Position numbers and translations under genes: made by a program. Of a stretch of 64,000 bases of DNA, positions 1 to 11,143 are shown in pieces. The number at the start of each line of letters is the position of its first letter. Position 1 is the stretch's first letter. The DNA comes from Bradyrhizobium sp. CCBAU 53421 (GTDB lineage: Bacteria; Pseudomonadota; Alphaproteobacteria; Rhizobiales; Xanthobacteraceae). The DNA is taken from positions 434,001 through 498,000 of the forward strand of contig NZ_CP030047.1 of assembly GCF_015291625.1 (NCBI RefSeq). Reading direction: 5' to 3'. The notes below the pieces were generated by a model, which was not told the DNA's origin, searched no databases, and saw nothing but the letters and a program-made list of their open reading frames with translations.

Positions 1-347
<347 letters not shown>

Positions 348-349
348 CA

Positions 350-826
350 ATGGCCGATCATCTCGACGCCCCGACACCGCTGGACGAACACCGCAAGCTC
401 GCGGTTTTCGCGGGCGAGTGGAACGGCGAAGAGGTGGTCTATCCCTCGCGCTGGACCGCCGGCGGTCCAGCCACCTCGCATGTCACAGCGCGCATCGCGC
501 TCAACGGTTTCTACCTGATCCAGGACAGCGTGCAGACCCGCGACGGCAAGGAGAGCTTCGCCACCCACGGCGTCTTCACTTTCGACCGCGAGGATCGAGC
601 CTACAAATTGTTCTGGCACGATTCACTCGGTTACTACCCGCCGTCGCCGGCGTCCGGCGGCTGGGCGGGCAAGTCGCTGATCCTGGTGCGCGGCTCGCTG
701 CGCGGAAATGCCCGTCACGTCTACGAGGTCGTCGACGACAACACCTACAACATGAAGATCCAGTTCTCGCCTGACGCGGAAGGGTGGGCCGACGTGCTCA
801 CCGGCGTGTACCGGCGTATCCACTAA
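350..826 (+). CDS. DUF1579-like protein between sucC and sucD
   Basis: A 158-residue soluble protein of unknown function. It has no signal peptide or membrane segment. The N-terminal half carries the LAVFAGEWNGEE motif and a later TFDREDRAYKLFWHDS stretch, which resemble DUF1579, a lipocalin-like beta-barrel family. The start follows the sucC stop by two bases, and sucD begins 27 bases after its stop. It is therefore embedded in the sucCD operon and should be made together with succinyl-CoA ligase. That position suggests, but does not show, a link to acyl-CoA or TCA metabolism. Family assignment is moderate; no catalytic residues can be named. Confidence 0.83.
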   Translation: MADHLDAPTPLDEHRKLAVFAGEWNGEEVVYPSRWTAGGPATSHVTARIALNGFYLIQDSVQTRDGKESFATHGVFTFDREDRAYKLFWHDSLGYYPPSPASGGWAGKSLILVRGSLRGNARHVYEVVDDNTYNMKIQFSPDAEGWADVLTGVYRRIH

Positions 827-853
827 ACCCTTCTCGTCTCGCGAAAGCATCCC

Positions 854-1735
854 ATGTCCATTTTGATCGACAAGAACACCAAGGTCATCTGCCAGGGCTT
901 CACCGGCAAGAACGGCACGTTCCATTCGGAAGCGGCGATCGCTTACGGCACCAAGATGGTCGGCGGCGTGGCGCCGGGCAAAGGCGGCTCGACCCATCTC
1001 AACCTGCCGGTGTTCGACACCGTGGCGGACGCGCGGGCGAAAACCGGCGCCGACGCCAGTGTGGTCTATGTGCCGCCGCCGGGCGCGGCGGACGCGATCT
1101 GCGAGGCAATCGATGCGGAGATCCCGCTGATCGTCTGCATCACCGAGGGCATCCCGGTGCTCGACATGGTGCGCGTCAAGCGCTCGCTGTCGGGTTCGAA
1201 GTCGCGGCTGATCGGGCCGAACTGCCCCGGCGTGATGACCGCCGGCGAATGCAAGATCGGCATCATGCCGGCCAACATCTTCAAGCCCGGCTCGGTCGGC
1301 ATCGTCTCCCGCTCCGGCACCCTGACCTATGAGGCAGTGTTCCAGACGACCCAGGAAGGCCTCGGCCAGACCACCGCGGTCGGCATCGGCGGCGATCCGG
1401 TCAAGGGCACCGAGTTCATCGACGTGCTCGAGATGTTCCTGGCCGACGAGAAGACCAAATCGATCGTCATGATCGGCGAGATCGGCGGCTCCGCCGAGGA
1501 AGACGCCGCCCAGTTCCTCAAGGACGAGGCCAAGCGCGGCCGCAAGAAGCCGATGGTCGGTTTCATTGCCGGTGTCACCGCACCTCCCGGTCGCCGCATG
1601 GGTCATGCCGGCGCGATCATCTCGGGCGGCAAGGGCGATGCCGGTTCCAAGACCGCAGCGATGGAAGCCGCCGGCATCAGGGTGTCGCCGTCCCCGGCGC
1701 GGCTCGGGCACACGCTCGCGGAGATGCTGAGGTAA
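854..1735 (+). CDS. sucD: Succinyl-CoA ligase (ADP-forming) alpha subunit
   Basis: SucD, 293 residues, the usual length. The N-terminal CoA-binding Rossmann domain starts with [20 protein letters not shown]. The middle has the [11 protein letters not shown] segment. The phosphorylated histidine lies in [12 protein letters not shown] (His251 by my count). With SucC it forms succinate, CoA and ATP from succinyl-CoA in the cytoplasm. It is the last gene before a strong terminator, so the sucC-DUF1579-sucD unit is transcriptionally separated from sucA. The start ATG at 854 matches the family N-terminus (MSILIDKN). Confidence 0.98.
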   Translation: MSILIDKNTKVICQGFTGKNGTFHSEAAIAYGTKMVGGVAPGKGGSTHLNLPVFDTVADARAKTGADASVVYVPPPGAADAICEAIDAEIPLIVCITEGIPVLDMVRVKRSLSGSKSRLIGPNCPGVMTAGECKIGIMPANIFKPGSVGIVSRSGTLTYEAVFQTTQEGLGQTTAVGIGGDPVKGTEFIDVLEMFLADEKTKSIVMIGEIGGSAEEDAAQFLKDEAKRGRKKPMVGFIAGVTAPPGRRMGHAGAIISGGKGDAGSKTAAMEAAGIRVSPSPARLGHTLAEMLR

Positions 1736-1778
1736 CCAACGTCGACGAGGTTCCCTTCGCGGGTTTGGCGAGGTTTCG

Positions 1779-1809
1779 GGCGGGTTCTCCTTGGAGAACC
1801 CGCCTTTTT
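1779..1809 (+). terminator. Rho-independent terminator after sucD
   Basis: Perfect inverted repeat: GGCGGGTTCTCC (from 1779) pairs with GGAGAACCCGCC (ending 1804), followed at once by TTTTT (1805-1809). It lies 44 bases after the sucD stop. This is a textbook intrinsic terminator and separates the sucC-sucD unit from sucA. Confidence 0.87.
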
Positions 1810-1992
1810 AATGCGTTTTGCCGTCAGACCGCCCATCAATTAAATATGAAAATAGATTCATACCTTAGTTCTTTTAGGCAGGAATATCCGACCTAGATAG
1901 GGTAAAGGGTATCAATCGAGCCGGCGCACTTCCAGACCGGCACCAGCGCCGTCTCCTACGCGCGAACCGAAAAAAATCACCAGGACTGCCCC

Positions 1993-4953
1993 ATGTCTCG
2001 CCAAGACGCGAATGCTGCTTTTGCTCTCTCATCATTCCTGCAGGGCACCAACGCCGCCTATATCGACGACCTCTATGCCCGCTATGAGCAGGATCCGTCG
2101 TCGGTCGACGCCGAATGGCAGGATTTCTTCAAGAGCCTGAAGGACGCCCCGGCGGACGTCCAGAAGAACGCCGACGGTGCCTCGTGGGGCCGCGCCAACT
2201 GGCCGGTGACGCCGCGCGACGAGCTGACCTCGGCGCTCGACGGCAATTGGGCCCAGGTCGAGAAGGCGGTCGGCACCAAGCTTGCCGCCAAGGCGCAGGC
2301 CAAGGGTGCCGCGCTGTCCGACGCCGACGTGCATCAGGCCACCCGCGATTCGGTTCGCGCGCTGATGCTGATCCGCGCCTATCGCATGCGCGGTCATTTC
2401 CACGCCAAGCTCGATCCGCTCGGCATCGAGGCGCCGCGCGATCGGGAGGAGCTCGATCCGCGCTCCTACGGCTTCACCGAGGCCGACTTCGACCGCAAGA
2501 TATTCCTCGATCACGTGCTCGGCCTCGAATACGGCACGCTGCGCGAGATCGTGCAGATATGCGAACGCACCTACTGCCAGACGCTCGGCGTCGAGTTCAT
2601 GCATATCTCGAATGCCGCGCAGAAGGCATGGATCCAGGAGCGCATCGAAGGCCCGGACAAGGAGATCAGCTTCACGCCCGAGGGACGCCGCGCGATCCTC
2701 AACAAGCTGATCGAGGCCGACGGCTTCGAGAAGTTCTGCGACACCAAGTTCACCGGCACCAAGCGCTTCGGCCTCGACGGCGGCGAATCGCTGATCCCGG
2801 CGCTCGAGCAGATCATCAAGCGCGGCGGCAATCTCGGCGTGAAGGAGATCGTGTTCGGCATGCCGCATCGCGGCCGCCTCAACGTGCTGACCCAGGTGAT
2901 GGGCAAGCCGCACCGCGCGCTGTTCCATGAATTCAAGGGTGGTTCGGCCAACCCGGACTCGGTCGAAGGCTCCGGCGACGTCAAGTATCACCTCGGCGCC
3001 TCCTCGGACCGCGAGTTCGACGGCAACAACATCCATCTGTCGCTGACTGCAAATCCGTCGCATCTCGAGATCGTCGATCCGGTCGTGATGGGCAAGGTGC
3101 GCGCCAAGCAGGACCAGCACGGCGATCCGCCTGACATGCGCATCTCGGTGCTGCCGCTGCTGATGCACGGCGACGCGGCGTTTGCGGGCCAGGGCGTGGT
3201 GGCGGAATGCTTCAGCCTGTCCGACCTCAAGGGCTACCGCACCGGCGGCTCGCTGCACTTCATCGTCAACAACCAGATCGGCTTCACCACCTATCCGCGC
3301 TACTCGCGCTCGTCGCCCTATCCGTCCGACGTCGCGAAGATGATCGATGCGCCGATCTTCCATGTGAATGGCGACGATCCGGAGGCCGTGGTGTTCGCGG
3401 CCAAGGTCGCGATCGAGTTCCGGCAGAAATTCCACAAGCCGGTCGTCATCGACATGTTCTGCTACCGGCGCCACGGCCACAATGAGGGCGACGAGCCGGC
3501 GTTCACCCAGCCGGTGATGTACAAGCGCATCGCCTCGCATCCGACCACGCTGGAGATCTACGCCAAGCGGCTGGTTGCCGACGGCGTGTTGACCGACGGC
3601 GAGGTCGAGAAGGCCAAGGCCGACTGGCGCGCGCGGCTCGATGCCGAGCTCGAAGCCGGCTCGGGCTACAAGCCGAACAAGGCCGACTGGCTCGACGGCA
3701 AATGGGCCGGGTTCAAGTCGGCCGATCAGGAAGAAGACGCGCGCCGAGGCGTCACCGGCGTCGATGTCGCCGTGCTCAAGGATATCGGCCGCAAGATCAC
3801 CAAGGTGCCGGACGGTTTCCGCGCCCACCGCACCATCCAGCGCTTCCTCGACAACCGCGCCAAGGCGATCGACAGCGGCGTCGGGATCGACTGGGCGACC
3901 GGCGAGGCCCTGGCGTTCTGCACGCTGCTGCAGGAAGGCCATCATGTGCGCCTGTCCGGTCAGGATTCCGAGCGCGGCACCTTCTCGCAGCGCCATTCGG
4001 TCCTGATCGACCAGGAGGACGAGAGCCGTTACACGCCGTTCAACCATCTCGGCGGCGAAGACACCGGCCATTACGAGGTCATCAACTCGCTGCTGTCGGA
4101 AGAGGCGGTGCTCGGCTTCGAGTACGGCTACTCACTGGCCGAGCCGAACGCGCTGGCGCTCTGGGAAGCGCAGTTCGGCGACTTCGCCAACGGCGCGCAG
4201 GTGGTGTTCGACCAGTTCATCTCCTCGGGCGAACGCAAGTGGCTGCGCATGTCGGGCCTCGTCTGCCTGCTGCCGCACGGCTACGAAGGGCAGGGACCGG
4301 AGCACTCCTCCGCGCGCCTCGAGCGTTATCTGCAGATGTGCGCCGAGGACAACATGCAGGTGGTCAACCCGACCACGCCGGCGAACTACTTCCACGTGCT
4401 GCGGCGCCAGCTGCATCGCGAAATCCGCAAGCCGCTGATCCTGATGACGCCGAAGTCGCTGCTGCGTCACAAGCGTGCGGTGTCGCGGCTCGAAGAGCTC
4501 GGCAAGAACGCCACCTTCCACCGCATCCTGTACGATGACGCGCAGATGCTGCCGGACGAGAAGATCAAGCTGGTGCCGGACGACAAGATCCGCCGCGTCG
4601 TGCTGTGCTCCGGCAAGGTCTATTACGACCTGTATGAGGAGCGCGAGAAGCGCGGCATCGACGACATCTATCTGATGCGCGTCGAGCAGCTCTATCCGGT
4701 GCCGCTGAAGGCGCTGGTGCAGGAGTTCGGCCGCTTCAAGAATGCCGAGATGGTCTGGTGCCAGGAAGAGCCCCGCAACATGGGCTCCTGGCATTTCATC
4801 GAGCCCTATCTGGAATGGGTGCTAAACCAGGTCCACGCAGCCAACAAGCGCCCGCGCTATGCCGGACGTCCGGCATCGGCAGCGACCGCCACCGGTTTGA
4901 TGTCGAAACATCTCGCGCAGCTCAAGGCGCTGCTCGACGACGCACTGAACTAA
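1993..4953 (+). CDS. sucA: 2-oxoglutarate dehydrogenase E1 component
   Basis: 986 residues, full length for SucA/OdhA. It decarboxylates 2-oxoglutarate with thiamine diphosphate and hands the succinyl group to the lipoyl arm of SucB. The N-terminal segment SSFLQGTNAAYIDDLYARYE is the E2-binding peptide. The ThDP domain contains GMPHRGRLNVL and the RRHGHNEGDEP stretch. The C-terminal transketolase-like half includes LPHGYEGQGPEHSSAR, which is diagnostic of E1o. The start ATG at 1993 is preceded by a ~180-base spacer after the sucD terminator, which probably holds its own promoter. SucB follows 172 bases later. Confidence 0.98.
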   Translation: MSRQDANAAFALSSFLQGTNAAYIDDLYARYEQDPSSVDAEWQDFFKSLKDAPADVQKNADGASWGRANWPVTPRDELTSALDGNWAQVEKAVGTKLAAKAQAKGAALSDADVHQATRDSVRALMLIRAYRMRGHFHAKLDPLGIEAPRDREELDPRSYGFTEADFDRKIFLDHVLGLEYGTLREIVQICERTYCQTLGVEFMHISNAAQKAWIQERIEGPDKEISFTPEGRRAILNKLIEADGFEKFCDTKFTGTKRFGLDGGESLIPALEQIIKRGGNLGVKEIVFGMPHRGRLNVLTQVMGKPHRALFHEFKGGSANPDSVEGSGDVKYHLGASSDREFDGNNIHLSLTANPSHLEIVDPVVMGKVRAKQDQHGDPPDMRISVLPLLMHGDAAFAGQGVVAECFSLSDLKGYRTGGSLHFIVNNQIGFTTYPRYSRSSPYPSDVAKMIDAPIFHVNGDDPEAVVFAAKVAIEFRQKFHKPVVIDMFCYRRHGHNEGDEPAFTQPVMYKRIASHPTTLEIYAKRLVADGVLTDGEVEKAKADWRARLDAELEAGSGYKPNKADWLDGKWAGFKSADQEEDARRGVTGVDVAVLKDIGRKITKVPDGFRAHRTIQRFLDNRAKAIDSGVGIDWATGEALAFCTLLQEGHHVRLSGQDSERGTFSQRHSVLIDQEDESRYTPFNHLGGEDTGHYEVINSLLSEEAVLGFEYGYSLAEPNALALWEAQFGDFANGAQVVFDQFISSGERKWLRMSGLVCLLPHGYEGQGPEHSSARLERYLQMCAEDNMQVVNPTTPANYFHVLRRQLHREIRKPLILMTPKSLLRHKRAVSRLEELGKNATFHRILYDDAQMLPDEKIKLVPDDKIRRVVLCSGKVYYDLYEEREKRGIDDIYLMRVEQLYPVPLKALVQEFGRFKNAEMVWCQEEPRNMGSWHFIEPYLEWVLNQVHAANKRPRYAGRPASAATATGLMSKHLAQLKALLDDALN

Positions 4954-4970
4954 CGACCTTCACTGAAGCC

Positions 4971-5011
4971 ATGCCCCGCTCTGTGCGCAATTGCGCACCG
5001 GAGCGGGGCAT
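4971..5011 (+). repeat. Long intercistronic hairpin between sucA and sucB
   Basis: The 11-base arm ATGCCCCGCTC (4971-4981) pairs with GAGCGGGGCAT (5001-5011). Inside it the palindrome GTGCGCAATTGCGCAC (4983-4998) extends the stem. There is no U-run after it, so it is not a typical intrinsic terminator. It could stabilise the 3' end of a sucA message, attenuate read-through into sucB, or be a dispersed element. Confidence 0.6.
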
Positions 5012-5125
5012 CCGGTATCCCGCGTATCCAGCCTCACCGCTGTCGTCACGGAGTACCGGGTCGTTCGCTTTGGCGAAGGGTGGCTGGACCAATTTTGCGA
5101 CCGCAAGGTTATCGAGGAAAAGATC

Positions 5126-6364
<1,239 letters not shown>

Positions 6365-6436
6365 GGTCATATCGCGCGCGGCGCCCGATCGGCTCGGGCG
6401 TCGCGATTGGTTGGGTGCTCACCTTTGGGGATCAAT

Positions 6437-7186
6437 GTGACGGACAAGGTCGTTGTCATCACCGGCGGCAGCCGCGGCATCGGCCGCGCCACCGCGCTTG
6501 CTGCTGCCGCGCGCGGCTACCGCGTCGTGGTCGGCTACGCCACCAACCAGGCTGCGGCGAACGAGGTCGTTGCCGCGATCGAGGCGAAGAACGGCAAGGC
6601 GATCGCGGTGAAGTGCGACGTCGGCAGCGAGCAGGACATCCTGGCGCTGTTCAAGGCGGCGGACGGCTTCGGCACGCTCGGCGCGCTGGTCAACAATGCC
6701 GGCATCGTCGGCAAGAGCGGCGTGCGGGTCGACGAGATGTCGGCCGAGCGCATCCAGCAGATGATGGCGGTCAACGTCACCGGCAGCATCCTGTGCGCCC
6801 GCGAGGCGGTGAAGCGCATGTCGACCAGGCACGGCGGCAAGGGCGGCGTCATCGTCAACCTCTCCTCGGTCGCGGCAAAGCTCGGCGCGCCCAACACCTA
6901 TGTCGATTATGCCGCCTCCAAGGGCGCGATCGATTCCTTCACGGTTGGCCTCGGCTACGAGGTCGCGGCTGAAGGCATCCGCGTCGCCGGCATCCGGCCC
7001 GGCCTGATCGACACCGACATCCACGGCGCGGGCGGCGAGCCCGATCGCGCGCATCGGCTCGCCCATATGGTGCCGATGAAGCGCGTCGGCACCGCGGACG
7101 AGATCGCCAACGCCATTGTCTGGCTGATCTCGGACGAGGCTTCCTACGTCACCAGCGCGATCCTCGACGTGTCGGGCGGTCGCTAG
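6437..7186 (+). CDS. SDR-family oxidoreductase inside the sucAB-lpd cluster
   Basis: Classical short-chain dehydrogenase, 249 residues from GTG 6437 (an in-frame TTG at 6407 is the alternative). The NAD(P)-binding motif TGGSRGIG starts near residue 10, LVNNAGIVG near residue 85, and the catalytic Ser and Tyr-X3-Lys appear as LSSVAA and YVDYAASKGA. The C-terminus DVSGGR is typical. The substrate is unknown. It starts 72 bases after sucB and ends 84 bases before lpdA, on the same strand, so it probably shares the operon. The arrangement suggests, without proof, a housekeeping reductase carried with the E2/E3 genes. Confidence 0.85.
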   Translation: MTDKVVVITGGSRGIGRATALAAAARGYRVVVGYATNQAAANEVVAAIEAKNGKAIAVKCDVGSEQDILALFKAADGFGTLGALVNNAGIVGKSGVRVDEMSAERIQQMMAVNVTGSILCAREAVKRMSTRHGGKGGVIVNLSSVAAKLGAPNTYVDYAASKGAIDSFTVGLGYEVAAEGIRVAGIRPGLIDTDIHGAGGEPDRAHRLAHMVPMKRVGTADEIANAIVWLISDEASYVTSAILDVSGGR

Positions 7187-7270
7187 AACACGATCAAGCA
7201 GCGGGACGCATTCTTCCGATCGGATCGCGCCCGCCCAACTGTCACAGAATTTAGCTACAGGACCTCAATC

Positions 7271-8671
7271 ATGGCTTCTTACGATCTCGTCGTCATCGGC
7301 ACTGGCCCCGGCGGTTACGTCTGCGCGATCCGCGCGGCGCAGCTCGGCATGAAGGTTGCCGTCGTCGAGAAGAATGCGACCTTGGGCGGCACCTGCCTCA
7401 ATGTCGGCTGCATGCCGTCGAAGGCGCTGCTGCACGCCTCCGAGATGTTCGAGGAAGCCGGGCACTCCTTCGCCAAGATGGGCGTCAGCGTCCCGGCGCC
7501 GAAGCTCGATCTGCCCGCGATGATGAACTTCAAGCAGCAGGGCATCGACGGCAACGTCAAGGGCGTCGAGTTCCTGATGAAGAAGAACAAGATCGACGTG
7601 CTCAAGGGCACCGGGAAGATTCTCGGCGCCGGCAAGGTCGAAGTTTCCGGCGACGGCAAGTCCGAGATCGTCGAGACCAAGAACATCGTGATCGCCACCG
7701 GCTCCGACATCGCCCGCCTGAAAGGCATCGACATCGACGAGAAGCGCATCGTGTCGTCGACCGGCGCGCTGTCGCTGGAGAAGGTGCCGGAGAAACTGCT
7801 GATCATCGGCGCCGGCGTGATCGGGCTCGAACTCGGCTCGGTCTGGCGCCGCCTCGGGGCGGAGGTCATGGTCGTGGAATTCCTCGACCGCATCCTGCCC
7901 GGCATGGACGGCGAAGTGGCAAAACAATTCCAGCGCATGCTGGAGAAGCAGGGCTTTGTCTTCAAGCTCGGCACCAAGGTCACCGCAGTCGACACCTCGG
8001 GCAAGACGCTGCAGGCCAAGGTTGAGCCGGCCGCCGGCGGCGCCGCGGAGACCATCGAAGCCGACGTGGTGCTGGTGTGCATCGGCCGTGTGCCCTACAC
8101 CGAGGGCCTCGGGTTGAAGGAAGCCGGCGTGGCGCTCGACAATCGCGGCCGCGTCGAGATCGACGCGCACTTCTCGACCAATGTGAAGGGCATCTACGCG
8201 ATCGGCGACGTCGTCGCTGGGCCGATGCTGGCGCACAAGGCGGAAGACGAAGGCGTTGCCTGCGCTGAGATCATCGCGGGCCAGGCCGGTCATGTGAACT
8301 ACGACGTCATTCCAGGTGTTGTGTATACCACGCCGGAAGTGTCGTCGGTCGGCAAGACCGAGGAAGATCTCAAGCAGGCCGGCGTCGCTTATACCGTCGG
8401 CAAATTCCCGTTCACCGCAAACGGCCGCTCCAAGGTCAACCAGACCACCGACGGCTTCGTCAAGGTTCTCGCAGATGCGAAGACCGATCGGGTGCTCGGC
8501 GTGCACATCGTCGGCATTGAGGCCGGCGAAATGATCCACGAAGCCTGCGTCCTGATGGAATTCGGCGGTTCGGCCGAGGATCTGGCGCGCACCTGCCACG
8601 CCCATCCGACCCGCTCCGAGGCGATCAAGGAAGCCGCGCTTGCGGTGGGCAAGCGCGCCATCCATATGTGA
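7271..8671 (+). CDS. lpdA: Dihydrolipoamide dehydrogenase (E3)
   Basis: 466 residues, the usual length. It re-oxidises the dihydrolipoyl groups of the 2-oxoacid dehydrogenases, passing electrons through a redox-active disulfide and FAD to NAD. The FAD motif GTGPGG is at residues ~10-15. The disulfide is [13 protein letters not shown] (Cys42, Cys47). The NAD-binding [10 protein letters not shown] lies in the middle, and the C-terminal dimer motif HAHPTRSE supplies the catalytic His-Glu pair. It closes the sucA-sucB-SDR-lpd run. No strong terminator follows; a small membrane protein starts 37 bases later. Confidence 0.98.
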   Translation: MASYDLVVIGTGPGGYVCAIRAAQLGMKVAVVEKNATLGGTCLNVGCMPSKALLHASEMFEEAGHSFAKMGVSVPAPKLDLPAMMNFKQQGIDGNVKGVEFLMKKNKIDVLKGTGKILGAGKVEVSGDGKSEIVETKNIVIATGSDIARLKGIDIDEKRIVSSTGALSLEKVPEKLLIIGAGVIGLELGSVWRRLGAEVMVVEFLDRILPGMDGEVAKQFQRMLEKQGFVFKLGTKVTAVDTSGKTLQAKVEPAAGGAAETIEADVVLVCIGRVPYTEGLGLKEAGVALDNRGRVEIDAHFSTNVKGIYAIGDVVAGPMLAHKAEDEGVACAEIIAGQAGHVNYDVIPGVVYTTPEVSSVGKTEEDLKQAGVAYTVGKFPFTANGRSKVNQTTDGFVKVLADAKTDRVLGVHIVGIEAGEMIHEACVLMEFGGSAEDLARTCHAHPTRSEAIKEAALAVGKRAIHM

Positions 8672-8708
8672 TCGACCATCCCGCGCGAGCGGGGTAGAGA
8701 TCATAGCG

Positions 8709-9248
8709 ATGTTGCGCCGCCTGCTTCAGCCGTTCTGGGTCCTGCTTGCGATCATCTTCCTGATCGAAGCCTGGCTATGGGATCACCTCGAGCCGATCGT
8801 GGCCCGGGTGGTCGCCTGGATTCCGCTCCGCGCGTTCAAGCAATGGCTCGCCGACCGGGTCGATTCGCTGTCGCCGGCGATGACGCTGATCGTCTTCGTC
8901 GTGCCGCTGATCCCGCTGTTTCCGCTCAAGCTGGTCGGACTCTGGCTGCTGGCGAACCAATACTGGTTCAGTGCGGTCTCGCTGATCCTGTTCGCCAAGT
9001 TCGTCGGCGTCGGCGTCACGGCCTTCCTGTTCGACGTGACGCGGCCGAAACTGCTGGAGATGCCCTGGTTCGAGGCGCTCTATAATTTCGTGATGGCGCT
9101 GCGGGCCAAGGCCACGGCGCTGGTCGAGCCGATCAAGCAGCGCATCCGCGAGATGATCAGTGGCGATGGCGAGGGTTGGACCGCGCGCACTCTGCGCCTG
9201 ATCGCGCGCTTCCGCAAAAGCGTCCACCAGACCAGCAAGGTTCTTTAG
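8709..9248 (+). CDS. Small membrane protein downstream of lpdA
   Basis: 179 residues from ATG 8709; a longer frame overlapping lpdA is rejected because the ATG has a purine-rich GGGGTAGAG upstream. It has an N-terminal hydrophobic segment (~7-25), two more around residues 60-80 and 85-115, and a basic C-terminal tail (IREMI... to the end). I recognise no domain, and the function is unknown. Its distance from lpdA (37 bases) allows co-transcription. The protein looks like an integral inner-membrane protein with a cytoplasmic basic tail; that topology is inference. Confidence 0.75.
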   Translation: MLRRLLQPFWVLLAIIFLIEAWLWDHLEPIVARVVAWIPLRAFKQWLADRVDSLSPAMTLIVFVVPLIPLFPLKLVGLWLLANQYWFSAVSLILFAKFVGVGVTAFLFDVTRPKLLEMPWFEALYNFVMALRAKATALVEPIKQRIREMISGDGEGWTARTLRLIARFRKSVHQTSKVL

Positions 9249-9267
9249 TCAAGGCTCCGTGGCTCGG

Positions 9268-9369
9268 TCACCCTGAGGAGCGCGCTCTTGCGCGCGTCTC
9301 GAAGGGTCGACGGTCACCGGCCGGGCCGTTCATCCTTCGAGACGCCGCTACGCGCCCCTCAGGATGACG
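9268..9369. repeat. Dispersed palindromic element (CCTGAGGAGC / CTCAGGATGA type)
   Basis: An imperfect palindrome of about 100 bases. The left arm has CCTGAGGAGCGCG and GCGTCTCGAAGG. The right arm has CCTTCGAGACGC and CCCCTCAGGATGA. Both arm pairs are reverse complements, so the whole element can fold into one long stem. It fills the spacer between two convergent genes and may work as a bidirectional terminator. Elements of this look are common between rhizobial genes; the copy number cannot be known here. Confidence 0.7.
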
Positions 9370-9391
9370 GTTGAGCAGGGGGACCTGCACC

Positions 9392-9982
9392 TCAATGCAG
9401 ATGCAGCAGATGCGGCTGGAACAGGCCGAGCAAGGTCATCGCAACGCCGGCGAGCGTCACCAGGCCGGATATCCAGGCCAGCGCGGCGATGCCGGTGATG
9501 ATGGTCGCGGACGCCAGCACGATGGCGATCTGGAAGGCGGCGGAGGCAAGCTCGAAGTGATGATATTTCGCGGTGGCCTCGTCGCGCTCATGCTCGGCGT
9601 GCTTGGCGCGTTCGGAGAGCTGCTCCGAACCCTCGCCGGTCTCCGGCTCCGAGCGGTAGCGTGCCGCGGTCTTCTGCCAGTCGTCGATCTGCTTCTGCAG
9701 CGCGGCCTTGGCCGCTTCGTCGGTGGTGGTCGCGAGGTTCAGCTTGCCCTGTTCGGCCGCGGTCTGCACCGCGGTGCGGCGGATGCTCTTGGCCTGGAAG
9801 AAGGCCCAGAGGTTGGAGGCCTCGACATTCTTGCTGATCGATTCGGTCTGGGCGCCCTTGCCGAGCGTTTCCGACAGCGCCAGGCAGAGCGCGATCACTG
9901 CGATCAGGAGCGCGATCTTCTTGTTCTCGCCCGACGCATGCTCGGCATGCTCCGCCTGCTCCATACTTTCATGTGCGCTCAT
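9392..9982 (-). CDS. DUF4337 membrane protein
   Basis: 196 residues from ATG 9982, chosen for the strong upstream GGAGGGG; a longer frame to 10030 is not needed. The sequence begins with a Glu/His-rich stretch (SMEQAEHAEHASGENKK). A transmembrane helix follows (IALLIAVIALCLALSETL), then a charged, probably coiled-coil middle with SERAKHAEHERDEATAKYHHFE, and two C-terminal helices (~145-190) ending in QPHLLHLH. This layout fits the DUF4337 family, whose function is unknown. It stands alone, convergent with the gene before and on the same strand as xerC, which ends 163 bases upstream. Confidence 0.85.
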   Translation of the reverse strand: MSAHESMEQAEHAEHASGENKKIALLIAVIALCLALSETLGKGAQTESISKNVEASNLWAFFQAKSIRRTAVQTAAEQGKLNLATTTDEAAKAALQKQIDDWQKTAARYRSEPETGEGSEQLSERAKHAEHERDEATAKYHHFELASAAFQIAIVLASATIITGIAALAWISGLVTLAGVAMTLLGLFQPHLLHLH

Positions 9983-10144
9983 GATTCCCCTCCGGATGAG
10001 ACCGCGCCACGATTGCCGAATGCGGCGCACAAGGCAAGTGCCGAGCGTTTTGTGGCAGCCGTATGAACGAATATGAACGGCGCAAGATGAACGGCGGATC
10101 GGCGGGCGAGGCCTGCGCCTTACGTTGAGCTGACAACGAAGCGT

Positions 10145-11143
10145 TCAACCGCGCGGGTGCGCCGAGCGATAGACTTCCAGCAGACGCTCGCTGTCGATGC
10201 CGGTGTAGATCTGCGTGGTCGACAGCGATGCGTGGCCGAGCAATTCCTGGATCGCGCGCAAATCGCCGCCGCGGCTGAGCAGATGCGTGGCGAAGGAGTG
10301 CCGCAGCGCATGCGGCGTTGCGCTGTCGGGCAGGCCGAGCGCGCCGCGCAGCCGCTCCATGGTGAGCTGGATGATGCGCGGGCTGAGCGGACCGCCGCGC
10401 GCACCGACGAACATCGGCCCGGTCGGGCTGAGCTGATGCGGACAGATCGCCGCATAGTCCGCGATCAATTGCAGCACGTTCTGCAGCACCGGCACCATGC
10501 GGGTCTTGTTGCCCTTGCCGGTCACGACCAGCACATCGCCTTCGCCCGGCTTCGGCACGTCGCGCCGCTTCAGTCCGAGTGCCTCGGAGATGCGGAGACC
10601 CGAACCATAGAGCAGCGCCATCACGGCGGCGTCGCGCACCAGGATCCAGGTCTCGCGGGTTTCGCCGGCGCGCTCGTCGGCGTCGGCAAAGCGCTTCGCC
10701 GCTTCCATGTGGATCGGCTTCGGCAGGCTCTTCGCCACCTTGGGGGCGCGGATCGCCGAGAGCGCGCCGACCTTGCCCTTGCCTTCGCGTTCCAGGAAAC
10801 GTCCGAATGAGCGCAGGCCCGCCAGCGCCCGCATCAGCGACCGTCCGCCGATCTCATCCGCGCGGCGCATCGCCATGAAGGCGCGGACATCGCTCGCCTC
10901 GAGCGCGGAAAATGCCGCAAGCGTCACGCGCGCGCCCCAATGCCCGGCCAGGAAGGCCAGGCATTGCCGTACATCGCGCGCATAGGCCTCGAGCGTCTTC
11001 GGCGACAGCCGCCGTTCGGCGCGCAGATGCGACAGCCAGCGCGTCATCTCCTGCGTGACCGTGGCGTCGGCGCAGTCGAGCTCGAGCGGTGGGATGGGCT
11101 GATCGGTCCGGGCCATGTCTCGAGGGCTATTGGCGCTGCTCAT
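10145..11143 (-). CDS. xerC: Tyrosine site-specific recombinase XerC
   Basis: 332 residues from ATG 11143; GTG 11161 and ATG 11116 are alternatives. The N-terminal SAM-like core-binding domain contains LRAERRLSPKTLEAYARD. The catalytic domain carries the full set: Arg in SGLRISEAL, Lys in TGKGNKTR, His-X2-Arg in HALRHSF, His in LLGHASL, and the nucleophile Tyr in QIYTGID. By family, XerC with XerD resolves chromosome dimers at dif during division. Its position back-to-back with priA in a housekeeping region fits a chromosomal XerC and not a phage integrase. A TATAAT-like hexamer lies just upstream of the chosen start. Confidence 0.92.
   Translation of the reverse strand: MSSANSPRDMARTDQPIPPLELDCADATVTQEMTRWLSHLRAERRLSPKTLEAYARDVRQCLAFLAGHWGARVTLAAFSALEASDVRAFMAMRRADEIGGRSLMRALAGLRSFGRFLEREGKGKVGALSAIRAPKVAKSLPKPIHMEAAKRFADADERAGETRETWILVRDAAVMALLYGSGLRISEALGLKRRDVPKPGEGDVLVVTGKGNKTRMVPVLQNVLQLIADYAAICPHQLSPTGPMFVGARGGPLSPRIIQLTMERLRGALGLPDSATPHALRHSFATHLLSRGGDLRAIQELLGHASLSTTQIYTGIDSERLLEVYRSAHPRG

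Noticed and set aside
2032..4071. 679-residue open frame on the minus strand opposite sucA
   Set aside because: It is the shadow of high GC at third codon positions in sucA. The translation is Arg/Leu/Ala-rich without motifs, and sucA itself is certain.
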